DNA of 64,000 nucleotides, from NCBI RefSeq assembly GCF_051622035.1, contig NC_135356.1, forward strand, positions 21,481,839 through 21,545,838, in the 5' to 3' direction. Source of the DNA: Arctopsyche grandis. Its lineage: Eukaryota; Arthropoda; Insecta; Trichoptera; Hydropsychidae. The notes beneath the pieces are model-generated. The model worked only from the letters and a program-made list of their open reading frames with translations, was not told the origin of the DNA and made no database searches. The position numbers were made by a program, and so were the translations under genes. Below are positions 45,346 to 57,215 of the stretch, piece after piece; within the stretch, counting starts at the first letter, position 1, and the number at the start of each line of letters is the position of its first letter.

Positions 45346-46349
45346 TATAAATAAATAAATGAATTAAAATTTAGTAAATTGATAATAGATCAAGTAAAAT
45401 AGTTAGAAAAAATAATAAAAATTCACAATTCCAATTATCAATAATAAATAAATAAAATTCCAAAATAAATTTATAATAATCACTCTAGTTTGGTTTGCAT
45501 TAAAATTAAATAAATAAATCAAAATCACGAGTAGGTAGTAGTAATAGTATTTTAATGTGGTAGGATTAACGGTGTTCGAGACATTTTAAAAATACATAAA
45601 TTTTTTTTTAAAAACCATTTAAACCTGATATGGATCGGTACAGAGTATACAAATCAGTCAAAATGTCTCACAAAATATCTTGTCTATCGATAGGTACATT
45701 GTAAAAATCGTGATGCATTTGATGATAAAAAAGTACACTAGATTTGAATCGTCACACAAGGGCTTGAACCATTGTTCAACAATCCCTAAATGTGGATAGA
45801 TTGGATCGGTCGTTTAGTGTCGTGTCCATAAGTGGATGCGATGGAAACCAACACCAGAGTAGCGACCGCTAAGTTTAGCAGCCACAGCCACCTCACCTCA
45901 CACCCACCTGTTGCTCTCCATGTTATTGTGCATATACAATAACTACTGTACATCATAATAATATATCTCGATCAGAATCGTCACACACACGGAGAGTGTG
46001 GAAATCTTCAGATTCAGTAAATTCATCAAACGTCTACTGTTACATAGAGAGCATATATAATATTCGAGTTTGCGTTGCTGAAAATCAATTCGAATTGAAT
46101 TCGTATTTCGATGTCGATGCGATAGTACGAACTGTTGGCACTATGCGGGTTAATGTTTTTTGTGTGTGACAATGGAAAATCGTCTAACTGAGCGTGGACG
46201 AAGAATGCCGAGCACGCTGAGCTTTCATTCTTTGACGTGTGCCTGAGGCCGCATCAGTGTTTGGAAACTTCAGAGAATCTGTCGCTAGGATGGACGTGTT
46301 GTCAATTGACTCTAAACACTCTTAACTAAAAATGGAAACTTTTACTTGT
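45346..46349. other. Unique-looking sequence, no gene supported
   Basis: The part 45780-46320 is less AT-rich. It holds an ATG in good context (GACAATGG at 46167-46174) opening only about 24 codons. It could be a first exon or promoter of a gene outside the window, but nothing supports that further. Confidence 0.3.
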
Positions 46350-46710
46350 ACATACATACATACGTAGTAACAATAGATGAAGTTTTGTGATCATGCTAAA
46401 ATTCGAACTCGAGATTTTGACTGATTCGAACTCAGAATCTATCACTGATCACGTTTTCATGATCTACAAAAAATGTCTATGTGTCAGTGGATTTTTTGAA
46501 CACCGTTCGTCCTATCGAACTGAAACTTAGTAGCGGTTACTAAAATTCTTATTGATACGATTTAAATTTTTTAGTTTACCAGAAATGGTACTTCCCCTTA
46601 TAGGTGTCGTCTTTTTTTAAGTTTTTGAATTCAATTATCTCCCAAACCGCTAACCGAATCAGACTGAAATTTATATACATATAACAGAAATTATAAATTT
46701 TATACCTTAA

Positions 46711-47464
<754 letters not shown>

Positions 47465-47975
47465 TTAATATAACTGGAAGTAGTACTTTACTCTAAAGAA
47501 ACGAGGTTTTCTTTGTTTTTTCTCAGAAATCTTTTGGTTTATTGAAATGAAATTTCATATTTATAAGTTTAAGCTTAATACCAAGTTTCGTATAAAATTT
47601 GGTAAGCATCCGTCAACCGGAAGTGGCAGTTTACTCTTGTTCAATTAAGCAATACTTATATTTGTATTCAATATTTAATCAATATTTATATTTGTATTCT
47701 TTATGTACTAACTTAGAGCTGATAAGGTTTTGGTCAGAATTCGTAAATTGGAAGTAGTTTTTTTTTTAAAACAATATTTCATTATTTGATTTTGACCGTT
47801 CAAATTATTTTTATTTTCTTGATATTTAATTTGTATAATAAGTATAGTGATTTGAAGTTATAAAAAAATTTCGAACAAAATCCGACAACCGAAAGTAGAA
47901 CTTATCCAAGTTTCCTTAAATTTGCGTTCAATTTGTATCGAAAATGTTTTCATAACCGGTATGTGTGAACGTGTA

Positions 47976-48718
47976 TGTATGATGAACTATCGAAATTTGT
48001 TTTGTGACCTTCTTATATTCCACAAATACATAGATAAAGTCATGGGCTGGTCACATCCGAATTTTTTTTATTTCGGATTTAGAGTTTGAATCAGGACTGG
48101 AGTTGGAGCATTTCCATCCGAGTCGTAAAAAACTGCTAAAAATTTTCTCATAATAATGTAAACAATTACCCTTAACATCCTCTTTACGATCAATATTTAA
48201 TATTTGCACGAACGTGCCGTAGATATACACATTGAAAAAATTCCAAGACAATTATGGAGAACGAAACGTCTCCCTGATCACGATTCTCAGAAATGACTAC
48301 TGAGATTTTATCATTATTTCTTATTTTATTTTTGCTACGCCGTATTTTTTGACGACATTCTGTAATCACTAGGGCAAAATTGTAAATAAATAATTAAATG
48401 TAAAACACTCCGTAAGGATTTTAAAGAGAAATTAATCTTTCTATTGAAAAATATATGCATACCTATGTATATTTACATTGTTAAAGTTTTGGGCTTTTGA
48501 AAGTTATAGCAGTTTATATATGTATGTATTTTTAAAAATATCTATTCGTATTTATATAAAAGACTAACTTGGAAAAATAAAAATAAATACAATAAAACCA
48601 AATAAAACAATATTAACATACGGGCGTTGGGTTTGGATGTTTCGCAAATATAAGTTATGAAAATTCCATTATAAGTTTTATGAAAAGTTTTAGGAAAATT
48701 CCATTATAAAAAGCAGGG
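47976..48718. other. AT-rich sequence with a small hAT-MITE remnant
   Basis: At 48085-48150 GGAGTTGGAGCATTTCC and GAGTCGTAAAAAACT resemble the left end of the element at 16248. Nothing else is recognised. Confidence 0.4.
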
Positions 48719-49095
48719 CAGGGCTGTGGAGTTGGATCGAAGTTTACCGACTCCAACGATTTTCAAAATATAAAAAATTAAAGGAATTAAAGAATCACTA
48801 AAAATTGACATGTAACCCAATTTATTGACTTTTTGGTAATGAAATAGGTATAAATAAAAAGTCAGTACATTAATCTTGCATGTGTATGAATTTCATATAC
48901 AAGTAAATTAATGCAAAAATGAGAACAAATAAATGTATGAGATGGAGGAAACAATCGGTTTTGGCCACAAAACATCAAAATACGATTCAATGATTTAACG
49001 ATTTTATTTAATTTAAAATCACATTGAAACATACCGTAATACTATTAATAAATGAAAATAATATAAAAGAGTCGGAGTCGGTTGATTTCAAGGAA
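48719..49095 (-). mobile_element. hAT-like MITE with CAGGGCTGTGGAG end, truncated
   Basis: Starts CAGGGCTGTGGAGTTGGATC and runs in the opposite orientation to 16248-16744, ending AGAGTCGGAGTCGGTTG without the second terminus. Confidence 0.65.
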
Positions 49096-49126
49096 AAAAG
49101 ACAAGGAATCATTGCTGTGTTATCTG

Positions 49127-49277
49127 TAAGGATCGGCGGTTGAGTTGCTGGACGGCTAAAAACATGGTTCACTATTGTAAATTTCTATTGTCAACCACTT
49201 TTTTTGCTCTCCTGCTTTCTCGGACAATGGAGAGGTCTATTGTTATTTTATGGCAGCAACTCGACCGCCGATCTTCA
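49127..49277. mobile_element. hAT-like MITE, 151 bp, perfect 8-bp TSD
   Basis: Inverted ends GATCGGCGGTTGAGTTGCTG and CAGCAACTCGACCGCCGATC. Exact duplication GTTATCTG at 49119-49126 and 49278-49285. Remnants of the same family are at 52640-52740 and 63217-63277. Confidence 0.85.
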
Positions 49278-49319
49278 GTTATCTGGTTTCAAGAAAATGC
49301 CTTGTAAAGTTGTACACTT

Positions 49320-49560
49320 AATAATATTATAACAAGATGTAAAGTATGTTTTTAGTTTATTTTTTTGATTTTTAAATGCTTTTTATTATTACTAAATTAT
49401 GTTCACAATACATCTTATATATATTTCAATAGCTACTGATCTACTGATCATTTTCTATTTTACAACTTTAATTTAATTTTGTTAGTAATCATAGTATTAT
49501 ATTATTCTAATGTTAATGTACAGCATAATTTTATGAAAAAGAGATCAAAAACCTATTAAC
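49320..49560 (+). repeat. Interspersed repeat; unoccupied counterpart of 61.94-62.55 kb
   Basis: TACATCTTATATATATTTCA, CTACTGATCATTTTCTATTT and TAGTATTATATTATTCTAAT match the 62-kb copy in inverse orientation, but without its LTR. Confidence 0.65.
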
Positions 49561-50487
49561 AATATATTTTTATATAATTTGACGACAATGTACATATGTT
49601 GAAGAGTATTTTTACAATACATTTTAGACCTCCTCTATGTTCTATATTTGAATATATGAATTTCATCCATTTTGAACTATTCGTTATTTGAAAATTGAGA
49701 AATTATTCTAATAATATTCATGACTATTTATGTACATACATATATACATATATATCCCTACTTATTTTAATTATTCCAAGTTTATATTATATTTCACATT
49801 TTTTTCTAATGCTTAAGCTATTTGAATATTCAAATGTTTTAAATTTTACTATTCGACATTCGAATAATCGATTAAGTTGAATAATCGGAAATTCCGATGA
49901 CAACACAATATTATCTACAAAAAGTAATCTATAAAATCTTTGAAACGTCAACAAAAGTTAATAGAAGTGTTAATAATATATACTTCTTTACCATATCGAT
50001 GAATCAATATTCAGTACTTGCATTATAGTACATAATACGCTATAAATAATTCATAGGAAGCGTACGTTTTGTAATGTGTCGTACTAAGTGTATGGGAAAA
50101 AATAACCTGCGGTGATAATTGTTCAACTCCTCACTTGGTTGTTATGTCAGTAATCATGAATATAACCAAAATTTCGAAGACGAAAAATCAACAGGGAAAA
50201 TGTATGGTTCTAGCAAAGCTATTGTGCATTTCACTGACAGTTCGAGCTTTGGTGATGTCTCTTGTCAGTTCATCTCACCTTTCCAAGTGTGATTTATCTT
50301 GAAACACAAACGTACTAAGGAAAGTAACCCACACTAGAAGAACTGAAGACATCAATACAAAATTAAATCGAACAAATAGAAACACTGGGAAGAGTAGAGG
50401 CAAATTTCCGACAAAGTCTCCAAACCTGTGTTCGTAAAAACGGGCATTATTTGAATGATTTAAGACCAAACTATTATTCAATAGTTG
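49561..50487. other. AT-rich sequence, nothing recognised
   Basis: No element or gene supported. Confidence 0.35.
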
Positions 50488-50940
50488 TTGCATGCCTAAT
50501 AGCATTTCATTAGATGATAAACCAGTAGGATGTGAAACTTGGACATCGAACGCCAAGTTGCTACACAAAGTCCAATGCACTCAAATAAGTATGGAACGTT
50601 GTTTGCTTGTCATAACGAGGAAAGACAGGAAATGGAATACGTGGGTGAGAAGCATGACAAGGGTTGTGGATATAGTGGATAGAGTGAAGAGATTGAAATA
50701 GCAATGTGTGGGCCACGTGGCTAGAAAGGTGGACAAAAGAGTTGCTAGAATGTTAACCGAGAGGCTAGAAAAATGGACGAAAGGTGGACAAAAGAGGTGC
50801 TAGAATGGTAAAAGCATGACCGCAAGGAAGATGGGTATACGAAATAAGGAAAATATGAGGAGTGAGATGGATAAGAGCAAAACAGAGACGAGTGGAAGCG
50901 TGTTGAAGAGGCTTTCATCCAGCAGTGGATGGAGAATGGT
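50488..50940 (+). mobile_element. RTE-like LINE, RT C-terminal fragment (copy 2)
   Basis: GCETWTSNAKLLHKVQCTQI and SMERCLLVITRKDRKWNTWV, then VDRVKRLK and an end WRRLSSSSGW in shifted frames, correspond to 13790-14315. Several stops and indels; dead. Confidence 0.7.
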
Positions 50941-51442
50941 TTCAAAATGTCATACTTTTCCTTTATTTTTATGATAATAAATACTTTTTATTAATGGAGT
51001 ACCATTTAATATTAATGGAGTACCATTTAATTTATAGCCGTCCGTTTTTTATGGACCACTTGTGGTACATGTCATGTTTTTACAACAGTCGAGGGATGAA
51101 AAAAAATGAATCTTTTCCAAACTGTATGGCTTAAGAAATGTTTTGATACGATAATTAACTCTCACCGATCCTTGTCAAGTATCAAGAAAGACCTGGAAGT
51201 GTGTTGCCGTTCAGAAAAGGGCCAAATTGTGCTATTTCCTTATGAGCGTGCGGAAGTGGGACAGCGACCGTTTGCCGTGTGGCGCGCATTTTGAAACCGG
51301 TGCCAAGTCCACATTTAGATCTTTCTGACTGAGAAATTCGCTGGGAATATTGTATGATGCACACGCGCTTTACCGTGCGATAGCGCGGTGACAAATCGCA
51401 GGGGTCTTTACACCGACGATTTCTGGCACATTCCTATTCGAT
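50941..51442. other. Mixed sequence, unassigned
   Basis: A tandem duplication of ATTAATGGAGTACCATTTAA lies at 50991-51030. The stretch 51180-51440 is GC-richer but holds no supported reading frame. Confidence 0.35.
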
Positions 51443-51568
51443 TCACAATTGCATGCGATGTGATTCACAATTGTCGAATACACAATGGCGTATTTTGGCG
51501 GGTATTTTCGTAGGCGGTGTTGGTTTCACCGGCGCATCTTCGACTGCGTTCCGCGAAACCTTGGTATT
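51443..51568 (-). CDS. Unrecognised possible terminal exon
   Basis: On minus, the acceptor TTATTTGCAG precedes 51568 and an open frame of 41 codons follows (NTKVSRNAVEDAPVKPTPPT, then KIPAKIRHCVFDNCE) to TGA at 51443. The segment is GC-richer than its surroundings and the peptide is not low-complexity noise. I recognise no family, and no upstream exon is visible, so it may be a gene remnant. Confidence 0.25.
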   Translation of the reverse strand, partial: NTKVSRNAVEDAPVKPTPPTKIPAKIRHCVFDNCESHRMQL

Positions 51569-51814
51569 CTGCAAATAACTCGCTTTGTCAAAAAAAAAAA
51601 AAAAAATTATACATAGTGTGAAACAATCAACTACATTAGCTATGAAAGTGTGACGCACAAAGTGCGGTAAAAGTTCGTTTACAAACTATTTTTGAGCGTG
51701 GAAGATAGAACTGTTTATTTTTAAGTTGTATATGTTGAAAAATAGTCTTTGAGTTTAATATGAAAATTGACGAGTTGTTTTGGAGAGGAATTGTTATTAG
51801 GTATAAGAAAGTTG

Positions 51815-52198
51815 TAATATATTTATTTAGAATACATGGGGAAGGCGGCAAAGCAGATAGGTCCACGGAGTTTGACTTAATATATATATGAAAATAAAAC
51901 AAAAATACTCATGACAATAATAATATAAAAGAAAAAAAGAAAATGACATACATACATAAGAGAAAATACAAAAAAATAAAAATAATTTGAACGGTAACAT
52001 AATAGCTAAGAGAAAACAAAATATAGCAAAGATATTGGAAAAGAAGAATCACAAAAATCCTTTAAATTTAAGAAATACATCTAGCTTGTTTTTAAAAATA
52101 TTGAGTTTTTCAGAATTTAATACAACGTTAGGAAGACTATTCCAAACTGAAACCACTCCGTTTGAAAAGATGGAATCTCTGATCAATTTAATCGATAT
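51815..52198 (-). mobile_element. CR1-like LINE 3' end (minus copy)
   Basis: On minus the frame encodes LIRDSIFSNGVVSVWNSLPN and NIFKNKLDVFLKFKGFL followed by stop. This is the C-terminal signature of CR1/Jockey-type ORF2 (SVWNSLPN...FKNKLD). A 3' UTR follows, ending CTGCTTTGCCGCCTTCCCCA and a TAAATAAATA tail near 51820. Confidence 0.78.
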
Positions 52199-52492
52199 TT
52201 TTTAAATCCCAACGACGTAGAAAATTCTGAAAACCTTTATGTTTTTAAAAACAAACTAGACGTATTTCTTAAACTTAAAGGGTTTCTTTAATTCTTCTTT
52301 TCCAATATCTTCATTTTTTTCTATATTTTCGTTTTCTTTTAGTTGTCATTTTAATTTTCTATATTTTTTATTTTTTTTATGTTCTTTTATTACGTTATTT
52401 CTTTTTATTATTGTTGTCAATAATAAAATAAAGGGTGTATCGGTTTTGCCGCCTTCCGCAAGTACATATGTTAAATAAATAAATAAATAAAT
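52199..52492 (+). mobile_element. CR1-like LINE 3' end (plus copy)
   Basis: NPNDVENSENLYVFKNKLDV then FLKLKGFL and stop, a T-rich 3' UTR, TATCGGTTTTGCCGCCTTCC and an (AAAT)n tail. It is the same family as the minus copy and starts where that copy ends, so the two are head to head. Confidence 0.78.
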
Positions 52493-52838
52493 TGCCACTT
52501 ATTTGTTGCAAATTAAAAACATGATCCAGCTTCCGTCAGACGTCTTCTTATGATTGGAAAAAAAATTCATTACGGTTTAACTTCTCCAGCTAGCTCAGAA
52601 TTCTGTTTTCGGGATTTTGAACGGTATGGTTGTTAAAATGAAATCATGACCAAAGATCGGCGTTGGAAGGATGCTTTTCAAATAACTAAAAAGCATGGTT
52701 TTCTAAGAAATTGACAATAGTGAACCATTTTTTGTGCGAAAAGCATCTATAGATCGCTTAAGACTGATGACACAATGCTCTCTTTACTCTTTCCGTTTTT
52801 GATCGATTTTTTTATAGAACCAATCGTACTGAATCCTT
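52493..52838. other. Mixed sequence with a MITE remnant
   Basis: GATCGGCGTTGGA and AATAGTGAACCATTTTTT around 52650-52740 recall the element at 49127. Otherwise nothing recognised. Confidence 0.35.
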
Positions 52839-52842
52839 TTAA

Positions 52843-53519
52843 CCCTTTGAGTGCTGACGTCTTTTCTGTTGAATGCCCGTCACGCTGAAAATTTCGCCAA
52901 CATTTCCAACTAGAATTATTTTGAAATCCAATAGAAAGCAGGTATAAAAATTGTAGGTAATCCAAACAAATCCTAGATCACTAGAACAAACCCTAGAGGA
53001 TTTCGAGTCTTGTAAAGGTGTATTTAGACCCTGTATTATATCTTGCAACAATATTAAATAAGCTAAAGAAGTTTATTATGAATGTATTTTTCCAAAACTA
53101 GTTACATATTCTTCATTGTTGTGAAAATGTAATGCTCACAATCTAAATGCCAAGCCACAATCTAAAATACTCAGTGGCTAGAGATTTCCATCGGGAAATT
53201 CTGCTATGTTTATAAATTCATAAATTCCGGTGTAAACCAGTCTTTATAAATGTTGACAAATGCATGACACGGATTACACGACTCATATTCGATACATTTT
53301 TTTTCAATGCTACCTGGAAAGGCTTAGCGGGTAATATTCTTGTTTACTTTGTAGATGCTGAAAATACAACGCCTATAGGCATTTTTCAGGCCTATGGACT
53401 TGTTGGCAAAACACCGATCAGCTTTGGTCAGCATTCACAGGGTTAATAATTTAATCATAAATATTGTGTTTAATAAATGGGTGTATACCTGTTTAAATAA
53501 AACGTCAGCATTCAAAGGG
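52843..53519 (+). mobile_element. piggyBac-like MITE (CCCTTTGAGTGC ends), copy 1, 677 bp
   Basis: Left TTAA|CCCTTTGAGTGCTGACGT, right ACGTCAGCATTCAAAGGG|TTAC; the inverted repeats are almost perfect and the right TTAA has one change. It contains a 60-codon open frame (53264-53446) whose translation resembles that of the other copy. No transposase is present. Confidence 0.82.
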
Positions 53520-54112
53520 TTACTGTCGTTTGGAACGCGCATCGAGATAATTTAAGTTGCTTGGACATTTTTATGTATCACGACCCTTGAATCATCATAA
53601 AATCATCTGAGCTCTGTTTCTTACACTTGATTCCCATTTTTTGGCTTTTATCAATAAAATAAGAAGCACTAAATAATAAAAAAAAAAAAACGGAAACGAT
53701 AAAAGCGACGCGACAAAACCACTATTTTTTAAAAATAATAAGCAACCCTAGGTAGAGAAAATAGGGTTCAACAATGGAAGAATTTGAAGTATGATAAGTG
53801 GCTTCAAATACCCGAGTATTTTCGAACAAAGACATTTTTGCATTGGCCCAATACATTTATCCACGACTGTACCATACATATGTTGCTAAACATTGCAACA
53901 ATTTTAATTTATTTTATTTTTACCATGTGCCATACCAAGTTGCATCAAATCGACACTGGCCAAAATTTTACTTATTTATAAATTTGAAATTACATATTGT
54001 ATTCAACCAGACAGGGAAGATATCTGCACATATAGAGGGCAAGTAACCAATTTGTGAGGAACCGTTTAAATTGGCAAACTATTATAGGAAACGATCGACT
54101 TGGAGTCACATA
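53520..54112. other. Mixed sequence; short inverted SINE piece at its end
   Basis: At 54063-54108 TTGGCAAACTATTATAGGAA and CGATCGACTTGGAGTCAC are an inverted fragment of the SINE core. The rest is unassigned. Confidence 0.4.
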
Positions 54113-54560
54113 TTAGCCAGCAGCATAGCTCGGTCGTTAAGCTTCTGCTTATCTTCGTGAGGCGCCGGGTTCAATCCCATGAGCTGACCTCGACTGAAAA
54201 GAATTTTTCTGGGTATATCTGTAGTGCTGCTGGTCAGACCTGGATATTTGTCACTCCAGGTAGATCGTTTCCTATCGAGTCCGCCAATTTTCTCTGATTT
54301 CATTGTTGCAATGCTTCCCGGAAAAATTGGCTAAATATCCTTCCTACCTACTATGTCACCACTATTTGAGATTGATTAATGTACAATAAAATTTATGTAA
54401 AATTCATAGATGTCTCGTTAATTTGCTAGTTTTTCAGTGTCTCGTAATTCAGCGACTTTTATAATAAAAAAAAATCTGCAATGTTTGTAATTGGCCAGGA
54501 AGGCGCATTGGGGTTACCTGTAAGGCCTTCCTGGTATATATGTAATAAATAAATCATATT
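54113..54560 (+). mobile_element. tRNA-derived SINE copy f (most complete)
   Basis: Head with A box ATAGCTCGGTCGTTAAGC and B box GGGTTCAATCCC at tRNA spacing; core TCACTCCAGGTAGATCGTTT; middle AGTGTCTCGTAATTCAGCGA; the terminal hairpin GGCCAGGAAGGC...GGCCTTCCTGG and a TAATAAATAAAT tail. The tRNA-like head plus unrelated body defines a SINE, not a tRNA gene. Confidence 0.85.
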
Positions 54561-55315
54561 CAAATCTGACCAGCAGCACCTAGAGAAATGCTATTATAAC
54601 ATTTCTCTGGCAGCACCATACAAATATGTACTTCAAATCATACAAAGTAGGATTATTTTTAATCCAGGTCTAATAAGGGTTCGATTTCGGAACCTTTCAG
54701 TAGCTAGTAGCACCTGCTATCTGTTGACTAAATAGTATACATATGTATATTATACTGTTATAAATAAAAAAATGCTTTTCCTAGAAGCAATTAAAAAGTG
54801 GGAGTTACTGTTTATAAAAAAAAAAACAAAGAAAAAAACCCTGGCAACAACTAGCAATTAACCAAGAATATATGCATATGGATATCACGACATGCTTGAA
54901 CAATTACTGATTCACTTTTAAAATGATTTCTTCTCATGACTGTTTATTTTTCACTTAGGATATATTGAAGGAGAATCCTGGAAATAATTTCTATAGGTTT
55001 TTTATTACATGGAAGGGATTTAAGGTATGAAGTAATACAGTGTTCGGTGTACATAGGATCCCCCGATGCGTGGCATGGTGTGTGATGTCCAGGTGAGCGC
55101 AGTTCGTGTCCAAAAATAGCCGTGTGGTGAATTCCTACGGGATGTGCTTGTTTTTCGCACAAATTCTATATATATTTCCGGGAAGAAGGTGAAGTGTCTC
55201 GTTCGCGTGAATCAGCCCGCTTGGAATAGTCGTCGGTGGATGCTGCTTTTGCACCTTGCCCAAATATTATACCAATAAACTGCTGCATATCAGTTCCTTA
55301 TATACATATGTATGT
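54561..55315. other. Unassigned sequence
   Basis: A hairpin GAGAAATGCTATTATAACATTTCTC lies at about 54581-54605. The GC-richer block 54950-55290 has possible splice signals but no recognised protein. Confidence 0.3.
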
Positions 55316-55517
55316 ATGTCATAGTTGAAGTGTATCTTCCAGTTATAAGATACATATTTTTGCTTGTTGAATTATATTCCATCTAACCTGGTACCAACTG
55401 CCGTTATAGTTGATGCGTATTTTCAGTTGTAATATATGTACATATGTATATTGACTAGTTTCGTCTAACCTACGTAAGTTGATTAATATGGTGAATTATG
55501 CACATTAGAAGACATTA

Positions 55518-55919
55518 CCAGCCAGCAGCATGGCTCGGTCGTTAAGCTTCTGCTTAGCGTTGAGAGGCGCCGGGTTTGATCCCATGAGCTGATCTCGATT
55601 GAAAAGAATTTTTGCAGTGCACCTGGATATTTGTGACTCCAGGTTGATCAGAGTTTGCCAATTTTCTCTGATTTCATTGTTGAAACGGTTCGCGGTAAAA
55701 TTGGATAAATATCCTTCCTACCTAATATGTCACCACTATTTGAGATTGATTAATGTACAATAAAATGTATGATGTCTCGTTAATTTGCGAGTTTTTCAGT
55801 GTCTCGTAATTCAGCGACTTGTATAATAAATAAAAAAATGCTGCAATGTTTGTAATTGGCCAGGAAGGCGAATTGGGGTTACCTGTAATGCCTTCCTAGT
55901 ATATATGCAAAAAAATAAA
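55518..55919 (+). mobile_element. tRNA-derived SINE copy g
   Basis: A box ATGGCTCGGTCGTTAAGC, B box GGGTTTGATCCC, core GTGACTCCAGGTTGATCAGA, and the terminal hairpin CCAGGAAGGC...GCCTTCCTAG with an A-rich tail (AAAAAAATAAAAATAAG). It is inserted in the element at 55316-57215. Confidence 0.85.
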
Positions 55920-56360
55920 AATAAGTAAATTACATACTGAAAATACATCTCGAATATACATATGTAAGTTGGTCTTCGTGAAATCGTTACTCAACTAGTA
56001 AATTGAGTTGGAAAGTCACAAAAATTCGCATTTTGATGAAAAAAAAAACTAACCAGATTGAGTCACAGATGAAGAGTGGTACCTTTACCTCATGTGGTAT
56101 ATGTATGTATACATATGTATGTTACAGTTGAAGTGTACCTTCCTGTTGTAATATATTTTGCCTATATTCCATCTAACCTGGTACCAACTGCCGTTATAGT
56201 TGATGCGTATTTTCTGTTGTATTATACATACATATATTGACTAGTTGGAATATATCCCGTCTACTCCATGTAAATGGCATATGGTCAAAATATATTAAAA
56301 CTGAAAATACAGTTCAATTATACATAAGTTGGTACCAGGTAAGATAGACAGGTTGGTTAA

Positions 56361-56879
56361 GAGGGCTGTACACCCGAAACCTTAATTTTGTTGCCGTTCC
56401 TTTCTTCGATATATATATTTAGTGAATGTATATATTGAATGAATGCGACACTATATATCAATTTATATTGAGTGAATGCGACAGTAGCGCTTCGACCAGA
56501 TACAACGTATTTTAAATTGACAAAATTGAGGTTTCGTATTGTCCTATTTTCTCATCCGAAACTGAACCAATTTAAAAAAAAAATTCATCATCGGTATGAG
56601 AAAGATATTTTCTGTGCAACTATGCGCGTATTTTTTTAAAAATCGACCGTTAAATAAGCACGCTGGACTCTTTTCGTGGGTGTAAAAAAGAGGTGATTTT
56701 ATTGATGTTTGGCGGCTCCTAGCTCCTATAAAAAATAACTAATCAAAAAAATAAAACAATAGATGCAACCCAATGGTGGATATCCATAGCATATTAGAAA
56801 ATAATTTCTCTAGTGCCATAATTGAGGAAAGGAGAAGTGTAATACGTTTGTATGGACAAGGCGCTGCTGTCCAGCCCTC
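56361..56879. mobile_element. TTAA-flanked MITE (GAGGGCT ends), copy 2, 519 bp
   Basis: Left GAGGGCTGTACACCC, right GCTGTCCAGCCCTC, TTAA at 56357-56360 and 56880-56883. Same family as 46711-47464, but where that copy has a long TA array this one has only short TATATA seeds. The empty site is visible at about 24330 (TTTAGTTAGGCTTTCGTG). Confidence 0.85.
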
Positions 56880-57215
56880 TTAAGCTTTCGTGAAAACGTC
56901 ACTCGACTAGTAAATCGAGTTGGAAAGTCACATTTTTGTTTTGAACACGTTCTTAGAGTTATCGTAATATAGTATTCATTACCTTTATTCGTAATATCTA
57001 CATAGTTAGTATTAATGCGTTATTGAATTCTGAAGTATTCGTAAAAACATCAGGGCTGTCAAAATTCGACTGTTATATTACAACTTGCGCACATTGTTGA
57101 AAGCGCTTGTAGAGATATAATTTACTAGTTGAATTGTATTCGAAAATGAATGACTTAAAACGCCAGTTGGAATATACATATATTACAACTTAAAATACTA
57201 TTCGACTGTAACATA

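Larger units (their letters stand above)
55316..57215. mobile_element. Large copy of the 'GTTGAAGTGTATTTTCAGTT' element with two nested insertions
   Basis: Host blocks at 55316-55510, 55920-56360 and 56884-57215 align with 23880-24640 (CAAAAATTCGCATTTTGATG, TTACCTCATGTGGTATATGT, GGTACCAGGTAAGATAGACA, TTTCGTGAAAACGTCACTCG). A SINE and a TTAA MITE interrupt it. Confidence 0.7.

Noticed and set aside
46171..46245. ATG in good context opening about 24 codons
   Set aside because: No donor in a suitable phase and no downstream exon in the window.
54113..54190. Possible tRNA gene (A and B box present)
   Set aside because: Boxes belong to the head of a multi-copy SINE; the cloverleaf is degenerate and the body is shared by seven copies.
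54959..55025. Exon-like peptide FYRFFITWKGFK resembling part of a chromodomain
   Set aside because: Too short, only one motif, no neighbouring exons; probably chance.
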